A stretch of 64,000 nucleotides of DNA from Numida meleagris (taxonomy: Eukaryota > Chordata > Aves > Galliformes > Numididae): assembly GCF_002078875.1 (NCBI RefSeq), contig NC_034409.1, positions 108,494,898-108,558,897 of the forward strand, in the 5' to 3' direction. The translations under genes were made by a program, and so were the position numbers. The notes beneath the pieces were generated by a model. The model made no database searches. It saw only the letters and a program-made list of their open reading frames with translations, and had not been told where the DNA came from. The stretch's first letter is position 1; each line of letters starts with the position of its first letter. Positions 47,901 through 59,837 of the stretch are shown here, piece after piece.

Positions 47901-48806
47901 TGATAACCTCTTTGTTCCAGAAACATAAGTAGATTGCTTGGGGAGGAAATGATATTGGGAAGGAATGCAAAGATTTATTTATAGGCTAGCTGTTGCTTCT
48001 CTTCCTGTAATGGGCTCAGTGTAGCCAGGAATGCCGGGGATGAGGGGCCATGTGCCATCCCAGTCACCAGATGATGCAAAAAAACACCCTTGTTTCCCTC
48101 CATTGTACTTGGGCTAAAGCACCTGGTGTGATCAGTGGACTCCTGCTCAGATGCCTAGAGCCAGAGCCTGGCCACGTGGTGGGAAAGGAAGAGCAAAGTC
48201 TACTGCCTTGACGGCACAGGGCAGGGACCAGGAGACACCAAACATGCATGTTACTTTAATTTTGCATGGATCTTGCTCAAGCTTTTTTTCTTTTTTTTTT
48301 TTTCACTGTGAGAACAAGGGAAATGGCAAAGCTTTTAGTAAGATTGGTTTCTCTAATGACTCACCAAGTGCTATGAAGTCAAAACAGGTTGCTTGTACCT
48401 GAAAGGTATAAAACAACCTTGTCATTTTTATGGTTACCATACAAAACACGACGTATATGCACGCAGGGGAACATTTTAAAACATTTTATAGTTGTGGGTT
48501 TTTTTTCTTTTCTTTTTCTTCTTCTTCTTTTTTTTCCAGCTAGAATCTCCTTTCTTCTGGATTTTATTCATGTGTCATGCTTTGTATTAAGCATTATTGC
48601 TTTAGCAATTAAGATAATTTCCTCACTGCTCTCTGCCTGTCAGAGCGTTGCTCTTTGTATTCCTAAAAGAAATGAGGAATTAAGTTTAGGTACCGGTCGC
48701 CCCATTTACTCCCCACTGCAGTCCACTGAAGTTCTCCCAATGCCATTAGCAGGGGCAGCAAGATCTGTGAGCACTGGGAAATGAGCAGTAACTACATCTC
48801 CTGTCC

Positions 48807-48823
48807 AAAAAAAAAAAAAAAAA
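48807..48823. repeat. A17 homopolymer
   Basis: Seventeen consecutive A in unique sequence, without an mRNA-like segment upstream. Confidence 0.9.
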
Positions 48824-49066
48824 TCTGCAAGTCCATCAACTTTCTGTTACATAAAATTATTTTCAACAACAACAATACACCTACATTTCTATCACGTCTT
48901 TCATTCCAAGTGAAATTTTACCACCATAGAGTTTCAGGAACATGTGCCTTTTTTGTGTAGTTTTACATGATTTGACAAGAAAAATATCCCTTTCAGTGGA
49001 GCCTGACAGAAAAAAATGAAATTTCAAGGAAATAAAATATCTTGTAATGCAATTAGAGATTTTTAC

Positions 49067-49273
49067 AAAAAAAAAAAAAAAAAAGAAAGAAAGAAAAAAA
49101 CTTTTTAAAGAGAGAAATACTCTCATTTCTTTAGAACAAGACAGCCATTTTAGGATTTTCCAATGCTTTGTTATCCTTCCTTCCATCCTTCCTCTCTCCC
49201 TCCCTTCCTCTTCCTTTCTCTCTCTTTTTCTTTCCCTCTTCCTTACTTCCTTTCTTCCTTTCCTTCTTTCTTG
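49067..49273. repeat. A18 tract plus about 100-bp polypyrimidine tract
   Basis: An A18 run and (GAAA)n units occupy 49067-49100. After about 75 bp of mixed sequence, a nearly pure C/T tract of TTCC, CTTT and TCTC units spans about 49174-49273 with very few purines. The strand asymmetry is strong enough to favour triplex-type (H-DNA) structure. The minus-strand reading gives the K/E/R-rich part of a 212-codon frame that is not a gene. Confidence 0.9.
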
Positions 49274-49589
49274 GAAGAACCAGAAGCACGTAGAAGTATT
49301 CAAGCCCCTAGAGGATATAAAAGAATATAAATAGTAGCATGTGATATTTCCTTGGGTGGAGAATAATTCTAATACAACACATTCCTTTTGCAAGTTAGGG
49401 TATGCCTCTGCTGCAGCACCAGTATTGGTCCTGGGGTGGTTAATCCAGGCCAAGATCCCACTTCTATGGCAGTGCTTCTCCTCTGGCCCCCACAACTGGT
49501 ATCTGGCTTGCCCAGGCATGCTGTGGTGTGAGCTGCAGACAGAAGGTGCTCTAGAAATTCCCAGGTTTCTTCTGGAGCTGCCTGGAATG

Positions 49590-49890
49590 GACTACAGCAC
49601 CTCACAGGGAGCAGAGGGGCAGCGCTGAGCTCTGCTCTCTGGTGACAGCGACACGGCCCGAGGGAACGGCATGGAGCTGAGTCAGGGGAGGGGCAGCTGG
49701 GGGTTAGGGAAAGGGTCTGCACCAGAAGGCGGTGGGCATGGAACAGGCTGCCCAGGGCAGTGGGCACGGCCCCGAGTGCTGGAGTTCAAGGAGCATTTGG
49801 ACAACGCTCACAGACATACAGTTTGATTTTGGATGGTCGTGTGTGGAACCAGGATTTGGACTTAATGATTCTTATGGGTCACAGTATGAC
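49590..49890 (+). mobile_element. CR1 LINE 3' fragment, GC-rich subtype
   Basis: The element contains CACCTCACAGGGAGCAGAGG, GGCCCGAGGGAACGGCATGG, GGCGGTGGGCATGGAACAGG, CTGCCCAGGGCAGTGGGCAC and TGGAGTTCAAGGAGCATTTG. It ends near GACTTAATGATTCTTATGGG with the final CCTTCCAACTC block reduced. It is closely related to the copy at 28163-28546 and retains 28 bp that copy lacks. The 132-codon minus-strand frame (49369-49767) is largely an antisense shadow. Confidence 0.92.
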
Positions 49891-52800
49891 AATTGCTGTC
49901 TTGAGAGTAGGGGTGAAGCCAAAGTTTTAACGATGCTCTTCCATTGCACCACTGGCTTTGCGGAGGCACCTGCCCTTCCTGTGCCATGACATGGACACAT
50001 GGTATATGCATAGGTGGAGCAGCACCACTCCCATGTAGATATCTGGGGAAAGCCAGCTTATTTGGCCTTTTGTCTAGGCTTTTGTTCTGTGCTCTTCACA
50101 AGAAAATGGAGGGAGAGAGTTAAGTGCAATGGCTCATGGGAGAACCTCCCAGCTCAATGCAGGCATTTCCTGCCTGACAGCTTGAAAATGATAATTCGTA
50201 GAGCAGGACGAACATTTCTTTCTGCTCGTTAAACAGTCAGTAACGACAAGCACTATCTCCAGCATGGCTGCCATGTGTCTAGCCTACCTCCAGGTGAGAG
50301 GGCTCAGTGCTGGTAAGTACCACTACATATCTCCAGGGGAAGAGATCTGGATGGTTTTTTGACTCGCCAGTCCCCACCTCTGCTCACATTCAAAAGTGGT
50401 TAGGGGAGTTCTCAAAGCAGAGCAGCCTTCCATTTGTGGGAGAAATGCTCACATTTATGTTTCATGCAATGCCACAGCATCAGCAACGTCCCCAGCAGCT
50501 GTGCAGGCAGGATGATGAGAAGGAGAGATTGTCACCCACAGGTGACCGTCCTGCACCTGAAAGTGTCCCAGGACTGTTCCAATAAGGTAAGCTCAAGGTG
50601 CTTGCAAAGATAGCTTGCATGTCCTCCTTCAGGACTACTGAGCTGCTTTACTTCTTCCAGCTTTTTAAATTTGGGTTTCCCCACAGCCAGACCTTTCCCA
50701 AGTTGCTTAGCCTTTTTTCCTAGTACACCCACATAATTACTCCAGCATAAAAAGTGGGCTTGTGAAGCAGCAGCATTTTAAAAAACCACAAACTCTGATC
50801 TCAAGGCAGTCTTTCCCTCCTACTTCCTCCCTCTTCAAGCAGGGGTGTCAGCCGTGCTGTATCTTTCAAACTTTCTCTGAGTCATTTCATCAGGCAGCTT
50901 GTAAATACTTGAATGCATCCATCAATGTCAAGTCAAAGTAAGTAAGTAGCAGCATATGCTGTGCAGTGGAGTTTCCCTCATTCACACGAGTCTCTTTTTG
51001 GAGGTGCAGAGAATTTAGGGGTGGCCTTATCTCCCAGTATCACTAACATACATAGATATTGTCAAAGATGTCTTTTCATGAGAACAAGGCACAAGACACA
51101 AGATGAGCTTCTTAGAGTCAGGAAGAATTATACTTTTCTGAAACACCCACTGTTGTATGGTTTGGAATAGAATGTACTTGTGTAACATCCTGCATTTCTC
51201 TAAGGTTAAAAACCAGGAATTAAGGACTGAGAGGAGCTGGAATACCAGTAGCTCTTTGAGAAAGTATCACTCCTAACCACTTCAGACTGGTTGGTCACAG
51301 CCCTATAGACTGTTGCTAGAAAAATATTATCTTTTTGTATTACTAGGGTGTAATTACTGTGTCATTTTTGTATGCCAGCATTTGAAAAGCAGAATGTGCA
51401 AGTGATTCAGAGGGTATATGGAACATAAACCACCTCTTCAGAAAGCAGAAATCTCTACCAAAGAGTGGTAGCACTCCTGTGTATATGACTGATAAGCATG
51501 TGAGTTTCATTTTCAGCTAAATGGCACAATACGGACCCTGTACGAATGCTTTGCTCTGCATGGGGCAAGATTCATCAGTGTATCTACTAGCAGGCTGGTT
51601 TGTGGTAATGAAATCATTACAGTGGGAAGAAAGAGAAAGTCTTGCAAAACTTCTATGCTATTCCCACCAGATAGCTTGGAGAGAGGTCTGATCATTGCAA
51701 TAATGGTCAGTTCAGGTGGATGAGCTTGCCCTCAAATATGCATATGTGTGGAAATAAGCTTCCCCTCCCCTTCTCCAAATAGATAGGTTACATATGAGAA
51801 TGAAACTGGGAGCCAGGAGCTCAAGCTTAGTGCTATCTTGGGGGAGACCAGCTAAGCATGAGAAACTCTTTTCTGTGCAATGGGAGAGATGATGCCCTGA
51901 AAACTCTTCCTCCCCAGTATGAGCTTTGCAGAATAAGTATTGTGAGGGGCATCTCAATCATATTTGCTATGCTTTTAAAACATTGCTGTCTCTGTCTGGA
52001 TTCAATGGGCCAATCAGAGTAGGATACTGGTTAAGGTGAGCATGAATAGTAGTACTAGTCTGTAAGCAGTTTTTCTCTACTAGGATGAAGGAGCACTTCA
52101 GGCACTGCCTCCTGTTTCTCAGGGAGTGCAAGTTGAGAATCAGGATAATTGCACAGCAAAAAATGCTTTCCATCTCACTCCTTTATTTACTTTTTTTTTT
52201 TTCATGATTTCCTTCCACTCCCAGGTGAAGGAATGTAGGCTGTTTGAAGAGTTGATCTGCTGGGGTGGAGCACTAGCTTAATTTGAAGCATTGCTGAATA
52301 TTTAGTCATGTTCCGTAGGAGTACTAGAATCATAAAATACTTGGATTCCTAACAAACTGTGCACGTGCACACGATCTCCAGAAAGAGAAGTGTTTAAAAA
52401 CAAGGCGTTATACACAATTCTAAAGTCATTTAAATACAAGATATATATAATTCAAGACTTAAACATCTTGCAGTACTACATTATTGACAGCTTAAAGACA
52501 GACACCAACTGTTATGGCATAGTACAGTAAGCTGCTTCAGGGAAAAAATTGCTAACCATTTTAAATCTGATTTTAAAATAAAGATACCACAGAGAGAAGT
52601 TTCAGTATGTTTACATAGGAGCATGTCATTTATAAACAGAAGTTTCTCCTCAGTGGTCAGTTTGGACAACTAATGGTGGTTTAGAAAGGTAGTTCTCTGA
52701 TTTTAAATCCACTGGCTTATGCAGTGACATATGGGACCATGCTTTTCTTCCAGTTAGGAATCCTCTCTAAGTCTGCCAATGATTGTAGATGGGTCAGAAC

Positions 52801-52920
52801 CTAGTTCCTCTTCTCTCAGAAGTGTTGTGATTTCCAAACACATTTCCCATTATGCACAGGGATGAATGCAAGAGCTTAACTGATCATCTCATCCAATGCT
52901 TATATAAATTTTTTCAGTAC
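49891..52920. other. Non-repetitive sequence, no gene seen
   Basis: No gene or repeat is recognised. Short frames such as 50307-50585 plus, 50961-51170 plus and 51712-51957 minus have no domain. Confidence 0.5.
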
Positions 52921-53050
52921 AGAATTACAGAATCACAGAATCGCAAGGGTTAGAAGGGTCCTCTGGAGATCATCGAATCCAACCCACCTGCTGAAGCATG
53001 TTCCCTACAGTAGGTTGCACAGGAAAGCATCCCTAGTTGCCATGAATGTA
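52921..53050 (-). mobile_element. CR1 LINE 3'-end fragment, minus strand
   Basis: The plus strand shows AGAATTACAGAATCACAGAA, GGGTCCTCTGGAGATCATCG, AATCCAACCCACCTGCTGAA and GTTCCCTACAGTAGGTTGCA, the reverse complement of a CR1 tail. It is the same general subtype as the element at 42945 but shorter. The inner boundary is uncertain. Confidence 0.9.
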
Positions 53051-56000
53051 GACTGTATCTTCAGTGTTCAAACATGAAGTGCCTGCCGTAGCAGTGCTGA
53101 TGTGACATCAGTGGACAATCTCTTGGAGACTGTGAAGGCTGGTATTAGCCTTCTATGTCATCCAACCTACATACTTCTAGGAGGAAAGGAAAATTCCCTT
53201 AATAGTTCTCAGAGTAATAGATGCACACATTTTTAGAAAGGCGTAAAAACCTGGTTAGGTGAAGGTTTTATGGGCCCATTCCTAGTCCTGCAGACTCAGA
53301 CTAGAACTCAAAGCCATTACAGCTGTATTGATGTGAGATGCAATCACAAATGAATCTATCAGTGCAGGTCTACTAATGATTCACAAATCCTGGCTTCCAG
53401 TTCTGCCAGTACCAGATTTCAGAGGAAGCCTAAAATTGTTTGCAAGACACAAATATTTGTATGGTGAATACGACTTTATTGCATGAGAAATGACCTCCAA
53501 TCTGATCCTGGATAACAAATCAAGAGCTGATGGATTTGTGCAACTTCCATGTATGGTTTTCTGGCTGCAGCCATTGACATTTAATTATCTAATAGGCATA
53601 ATGAAGTAATTAGCTGTCAAAGTGCTAGCAGATATACTTGCCTCTGTGTGCTCATAAAAGTGCTCATTCAAAAGTCCAAATAGAAAACTGAAAATTACTT
53701 CAGGCCTCAGCACTGCATTCACAGTGTAAGTGAGGCAAAGACAGCTATGGTGTCAAAACTTTCCCTGACTTCTCTTGTCAAAGGAAAATTGGCTGGCAGG
53801 TCTTACTGGATATTACCACATTCCTTGTCATTCGTCGTGGTTGAGACCCAGCTCTCCCACAAAGCCACGCAAGCATCGTTCACTGTTACATACCATGTTG
53901 GCTTCAGCACTGAAGTAGATCTCATGCCCCAACTTATCTTCTTACACGTTGTCTATGAATAATTCAGGACGTCTCCAGACAAGTTTACAGTTTCATTCCA
54001 AGTGAATAAGCACTGGTAACAAATCTGATGTGAAAGTGTAGCAACAGACTGCATAGCTAGTGTAAAGAAAGGTTTCCATGGACACCCTTTTGCTCTGATA
54101 GGCAGTTTTTAGAGAGAAATACAATATTCATGTAGCAAGCTAAGTACACAAGAAGGGACATCCTGTTCCAGAAAGCATCATGCATCAGTCTCATTGGGCT
54201 GGTCAGTTGGGCTGGTGTGCTCAACAAGAGTAGGAAGCCATTGGTGGTGTAGAAGGCATGCGGTGTGCCAATCCCTACACCAGTCCTGGGCTGTTCCAAG
54301 CTTTGCCAGTGTGCTGCGCCAATTAATCACTCTCAGTGTGATGGCTTGAAGAATTCCTCCTGTGACATGCACTGCACTCCTGACATTGCAGATGTGCCAG
54401 CTGCTCATGGCTCAGGTACTAAGTCACTCTGTGCAGGACACTGACATGCACACAGGTAAAGCTGTGGGAACATATGTCCTTTGTGAGCATAGGCACTTCA
54501 TTACAATTTTGTTGTTGTTGGATATTGATGGTTTGCTGAGTTTTTTGTTTTTTTTAAATCGCTATTTTGGCCAGAAGTTGTACCACCCCATTCAGAGTCT
54601 TTTGTTAGAAACAAGCAGAAGTTTTGTGACAACGTGTTTGGCAAGGATAACACTCTGCAGATTCCAAGGACATTTTGACAGGGAGCTTTACAATGTATTG
54701 TCATTGCTATAAGGAGAAAGAATATCCTCCCATTAACATGTATCTAGATTTTCTCCTTGATTGTCCAGTTAATGATCCCAACCTTGGAAGTAGCTGTCAG
54801 GGAAGATCCAGCAGGTAGAGATCTGAGATGACGATGATGAAGAATCAAGGATTTCTAAATCAGAGAAGTTTAAAGGTAAAAACAGGTAATAAGGAAATGA
54901 AAAGAAAAATCTTTGTGATCATCATCCAAACTCTAGGGGGAAATAAAGAAATCTACTCTGAAGAGGAGGTGCTCTCCACTCAGCCCTTCAGGTCAAAGGA
55001 TTTTCTGAAGTTTTCTTCTTTAAAGAGAGAGAATAAAATTTAGGGTTTAGGAATATGATGCCCTAATGTGAAATAGAAATTGGAAGATTTGAAAAGATTG
55101 TGGCATTTGGGTCCTAGTTAGCCTTAATCATCAAGGAAGAGAATGCAGACCTCTGGGCAGCATGACTTTGCCCTGTCAAAACTTGTCATACCTAAGTTAT
55201 TTTACTATTCCTGTTGTGCTTGCCCTTTGTAGTATCTGAGTAGCTGAAAGCTGGGCCAGATTTATATGTAGATTTGTGAATTTGTTGGGATTCAAGGTTT
55301 GAACATATTAATTCTTTTCATCTTGTGTTTTCTAGCACAGTTTATTTCTTCTGTTTTCTGAGAGTTCTACAAGCAGGGATCGTTTTCTGCTCTATTAATA
55401 TCTCATCAGTCCTATGATGGGCCCTGCTCTGGGGCAGAGGTTCCCCTCTTGCGCAGATCACAGATAACTTTATATTTTTACAACAAGCCTCTAAAGGTCT
55501 TTATTGTCTTTCATCTGTTACTTAGGTAAAGAATCTACAGCAAAGAAATCTATAAGTCTTTCTAGTTATCTGCCAAACTAATTGAAAAAAGACTCATTAA
55601 TTTCTTCTGGGCGATTATTACATAGTTAATAATGCAGTAAGTCACTACGAGCTCTTGTATAATGTTTTCTTGCTTTATGGATTGTTTCCTAGCATGCCTG
55701 CAGCAGAGCTGTTTATGTTGTTTTCACTTTGTAATTTTGTGCATGAAGAACTACAATAAACATAATTAAAACCAAATTTCCCTATCTCCCCTCCTATTTT
55801 TCTTCCCGAGACTCTTCCCTTCTGTTAATCTTCTTCATTCGCATTTCTCTTACTCAAATGCTTTCTCTTCTGCTTCCTCTCCTTTCCATTTTTTTTCTTC
55901 CATTTTTCATATTCCATGTGTTTCCCACAGACCTCAGAAAGCCTGTACTTCAACATAAGCTGGAGTTTCTGGAGATGACAGGTCTGTGGGCAGAAGCCAA

Positions 56001-56909
56001 TAAGGTTTGATGCTGAAATGCAATCACATAAAACGGAACTACAAGCTCCCACAAAACTGGCTTGTATAGACTCATACCTGTGAATGACATGTGAGCAGAC
56101 TGTCTACACTGACTGTATTTTCCATTTAAGGTGATCACTTGTCATCTTTCCACTATTCATCCACCTGTCTTATTTCATATCAATAACTACATTTCTTCAT
56201 AAGGAGATAATTGTTGCAATAGGGAAAGCAATCCCTAAATTAGTTCCCTGAAATGTTCTTTCCTCATCTGGGTTTGTAAATGAACCCTCTGTTAGGACTC
56301 TTCAGGCTTTATTGCTGGGTGATCACCAAACAGTTCTCGATGGGCAATCAGTCCCTGCATGTAGGCCAGATGAAGGCTGACCACTGTGGTGGGTGAGATG
56401 AAGCGTTTTCTATAATATTTAGAGGTCGATCTGAGCAGTGTGCAAAACTGATCAGCATTACTTAGTAGTCATTTCTTTCATTCTTTTTTTTTTAATTACT
56501 TCTTCCTGTGCCTCTCAGGAAGTCCCATCATATCTTGTTTATGTAGTTTCTGCTCACTACATGGGAAAATTGGTTGTTTGGATGATGCTATCTTGGACAA
56601 GCTCTGTCCGTGATGTTATGACGGAAAGGGTACCTATTTTTTTAGGAAGAGATGACATTCTGACTGGCTAAACACCGTTACCAGTCTGCATTATGCTATC
56701 TTTCTAAAATGTCCTTGTAGCACTAACTTGGAGGTTTTATTCTGTAAAGACTGTAGGATTTGGCTTTTAATGAAGATGATAAAAATTTCACTTGCTGTCT
56801 TTCAGAAATGTCATTTTTGCAGTTTCAGAAGATTGCTCCTGTTCAGCACAGGTTTCATCCTTGTGAATCCTGTTCTGACAGACACAATGAAACATAGATT
56901 AATGCTGTC
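53051..56909. other. Non-repetitive sequence with conserved-looking motifs
   Basis: No gene or CR1 is recognised. The inverted homeodomain-site pair at 53574-53620 is noted separately. A 116-codon frame at 54362-54712 plus and others near 54178-54408 minus match nothing. The AT-rich part about 55560-55780 looks non-random but carries no identifiable feature. Confidence 0.45.
53574..53620. promoter_or_regulatory. Candidate regulatory inverted repeat with homeodomain/TALE-like sites
   Basis: TTGACA (53574) and TTAATTA (53581) on the left are mirrored by TAATTA (53607) and TGTCAA (53615) on the right, making an imperfect inverted repeat about 47 bp long. TAATTA is a homeodomain core and TGTCAA/TTGACA resembles TALE (MEIS/TGIF-type) sites. 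Paired, oppositely oriented sites of this kind occur in developmental enhancers. This is motif reading only, without conservation data. Confidence 0.25.
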
Positions 56910-57392
56910 ATGCTAAAATGCTCTTTCATGCATCTCTGCTCACTTTGTATTAAAAAAAAAATTATCCCAAGATGTGGAGTGGGATCATGTTTTGTTCTTT
57001 CACTACATAGCCCCTTGTTGCTTTCAACATTATTTACCATAAGAGAAATGTTTTGGTTTTCTTTCCATTACTGTTGTCTGCTTCTATTACAAAATATCCC
57101 AAGGAAAAAAAAAAGAAGTCTAGCATCCAAAAATGCTCAACAGCCATCTAGGTGCTTAGTAGCTACAGAGGAAAAGATGTTAGCCTGTTGTAAGCTAAGA
57201 AGAAGAAAAGACATCTGTTCCCAGGATGCCTGCAGCAACTGGGAGCAGCATCGGCAGAAAAAGTCTTATACAGAAGCTTCCATTCTTAATTCACAGCAGA
57301 CACTTATACAGAGCACGAACAGTTCCTCCTTTGCAGAGGCAGGTAGATCAAGGGATATGATATCTTTGATAGATGAAGGTGATATTTTTTGA
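56910..57392 (+). other. Longest balanced non-repeat frame; weak exon candidate
   Basis: A 160-codon frame. Its first third is cysteine- and hydrophobic-rich and probably non-coding. A pyrimidine tract at about 57055-57090 precedes TATCCCAAG, an acceptor-like AG. The remaining roughly 95 codons have a balanced polar composition (for example KKRSLASKNAQQ, CKLRRRKDICSQDACSNW, SRDMISLIDEGDIF) without low complexity apart from one lysine run. I recognise no family and see no partner exons or polyadenylation signal close by. A terminal exon of an unknown gene or a chance frame are both possible, and chance is more likely. Confidence 0.2.
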
Positions 57393-58239
57393 TCAATTAA
57401 TAGGGTAGGTCACAGAGGAAGCTCATTCTTTCATCCATATACTCAGTCAGTGCTGGAGAAGCCTATGAACATGTACACACACCTGAGTGCTCCTGTTTGG
57501 AGAAAGGGACATGGTTTACTAACAGGCTGCGCATGATCATTAGTAGATGGTGAGAGAAAGCAATATGCCATCAGTGGGGGCATATCCCTTCTTTATGCTG
57601 TTATACAGAGAATGGAACTTTTAAAGCCCATTGATCCACCTAAATAGCATTATGCTGGATACCTCCACAAACGATTAAATTGGTCAAGAAGACAGCCTCT
57701 CTTCTCCTCACAGACGCATTCAGTTTTATGTATCACATCATCATTAGATATAGCTTAGATTGTTGTAACAAGCATTAGATTTAGAAAACTTGTTTCTTCC
57801 CCTTTTCTAAATTGGAACAAATCTTTGAAACTCTCAGCAAGGTGAAAAATCCAAAGAAATGAGAACACAAAAGAGCACTGAGGCACTTTTCCTTCTCATT
57901 GTTCCTTTGACTGTTATGTTTAAAGTATTTTTATTAAGCTAATTTCTAAAATGAAAAACAGTTGTTAGAAAGATTAGCAAAATAATTACGCTTCCCCAAA
58001 ATGTTTGAGTTCTGTCGAATGAACATCTTCTGCCAAAAGACTGCTGGCCAGCTATTGTGTTACGAAGAAGCCAGAGAAGCCTCATCCAAGCTCTAGACAT
58101 TTGCCAGAAGCTCCTTCACAAACTTGGGGAAGTTGGAGTGGGCACCTTCACCTTCACTCCCTTCATCCATCAGCCACACTTATGCTGAAAATTACAGCCC
58201 CTATCTTTCTGAGCTCAGGCCCAGTGTGTGTGGAGATTG
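57393..58239. other. Non-repetitive sequence
   Basis: AT-rich, with no gene or repeat recognised. Confidence 0.5.
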
Positions 58240-58600
58240 GCAGGCTGGCTTCCCTGGGCTTCTTGGCTGGCTCAGGCCCCAGGAGACCGCGTCCACGTGT
58301 GCTACAATGTGGACGTTTCTCATAGGTCTCCACTCCAAACCAGGAGTCTCGGCAGCCTGCAGGGGGGACCCCAGCTGGGCCTCACACCGCACTGTGGGCA
58401 AGGCAGCATTCTGTTTGCACTTTAATTGTGTCACCGTTGAGCCAGAGCTCGAGGCCGGTTTCCTCTCTCACCCCACAAAGGGAAAATGTGTGCCAAAATG
58501 CTTCCTGTTTTTCACTGCCAGCTGAGTCGTACGCTCAGGGTGAAGCTCATTAAGGCAGCATGTGGCATTAAAAAATGGCAGCCTCCAGTAGTGGAAACAA
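58240..58600. other. GC- and CpG-rich block, possible conserved element or exon
   Basis: About eleven CpGs fall between 58285 and 58540 (such as GAGACCGCGTCCACGTGTGC and GAGCTCGAGGCCGG) in an otherwise AT-rich region. Frames are open on both strands (58124-58525 plus, 133 codons; 58201-58434 minus) but show no known domain. The right part, with GCTGAGTCGTACGCTCAGGG and GCTCATTAAGGCAGCATG, has the look of a conserved non-coding element. No repeat family is recognised. Confidence 0.35.
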
Positions 58601-59817
58601 TCATGTTTCAGCATCCTATTGCTGAGTGGACTCAAGTGGAAACTGGTCTGCAGAGCACAATCAGCCCAGAAACAAAAACTGAAAGAGGAAAGGCAGTCAC
58701 ATTTAGTGATCTAAACAAACAAGGAAAGCAGGCATGAATTTGACATACGCAAGGTAATTGTTCTCTGCTTCAGACAAAGTAGAAAAAGAGAGTGAGAGGA
58801 ACACCTAATGGCACAAAATTGCTTATCGTCTGAGCGGTTTGTCTTCTTTCCAATAGTGAGACGGGATAGGCCATTTTTGCAACTCTTTTCTGGCTGATAG
58901 TGCCAACATGCATTATAAAAACATTATATTCTTAATTAACCTTCTGAGAAAAAAACAGTTTCTTGACAAAAGCATACATCTGTGTTCTCACTACACTTTT
59001 CTGTACTTCATTTTCCTCAGCTGTGACGCTTTGTCTCCCACTCTTTCTCAGCTACCTTATCCTATGCCCACTCAGTTTAAGTGGTTTGAATAATTGCTGG
59101 TCATTTTGTCCTATAAAGGTTTGTTTTTTCTCCCAGAGTATGTTACAGGGCTGTTATTGTCTAACTGCAATCTCATATGTGGAATTTGAGACAAAGGAAA
59201 GCTGTCTAATGTTTCAATCTCTCTACCTTCTTGGTGGCTGAAACAAGATTTAATAATAATGTTTATGTTTAGAATTTCTGCAGTAATAAGCAGATCAGTA
59301 TCAGCATGTAGGTAGTTAGTTTAACGAGCTGTTAATAGACAGTTGGATGGCTCAGGAATTTAAAACCTTCATTACTATGTCATCAGTTCAAAGTCAACTC
59401 AGTTTACCAGGGATCCCCGATAGCATCAGTCTATCCTTCTCAGTTGAAGTGGGCATGCTTGTCCAAACTTGGAATTTCAATTCCACAGAAAATTCAGAAA
59501 TTGCAAATTTTTCACTCTCAACTATACTACAAAACAGCATTTTTGAAAAACGGTCCTTGATCCATTCTTTTATTATTATTACAGTTCATATTCTTAACAT
59601 TTTACTTGGTTTGCAAAAAGTCAGAAACAGCCATGATTAAAATATGGCAAAAAGTAAAATGACATAACTATAAAAATAACTAAAGTAACTTTTTTTTTTT
59701 TCCTGAAGAAACGTATTCTGAAAAATATTTGTCACAGTTATGGTCAATAAAGGACTTATTCTATCAAAATATATGTTTATTTTTTGCAAAGTGAAATCAA
59801 GTTGAAAGGTTATATAC

Positions 59818-59837
59818 ATCTATTTATTTATTTATTT
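59818..59837. repeat. (TATT)n microsatellite
   Basis: About four to five TATT units in tandem. An A15 run follows at 59870-59884. Confidence 0.85.

Larger units (their letters stand above)
47901..49589. other. Low-complexity-rich interval
   Basis: No gene is recognised. T/C-rich runs lie at about 48283-48303 and 48499-48537, an A17 run at 48807-48823 and a long A and pyrimidine tract further right. The frames 48389-48784 plus and 48881-49519 minus are open mainly because they translate these tracts into runs of F/L or K/E/R. Confidence 0.6.

Noticed and set aside
48389..48784. 131-codon plus-strand frame with apparent membrane segment
   Set aside because: The hydrophobic part is produced by T/C-rich low-complexity DNA, and there is no other support.
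48881..49519. 212-codon minus-strand frame, the longest in the window
   Set aside because: Its openness comes from translating a polypyrimidine tract into K/E/R and an A run into F. It has no domain and no balanced composition.
49369..49767. 132-codon minus-strand frame
   Set aside because: About half is antisense to the CR1 at 49590 and the rest shows no domain.
54362..54712. 116-codon plus-strand frame with a GTAAAG donor-like site nearby
   Set aside because: The hydrophobic part is built on a T-rich run and no family is recognised. A single splice-like hexamer is uninformative.
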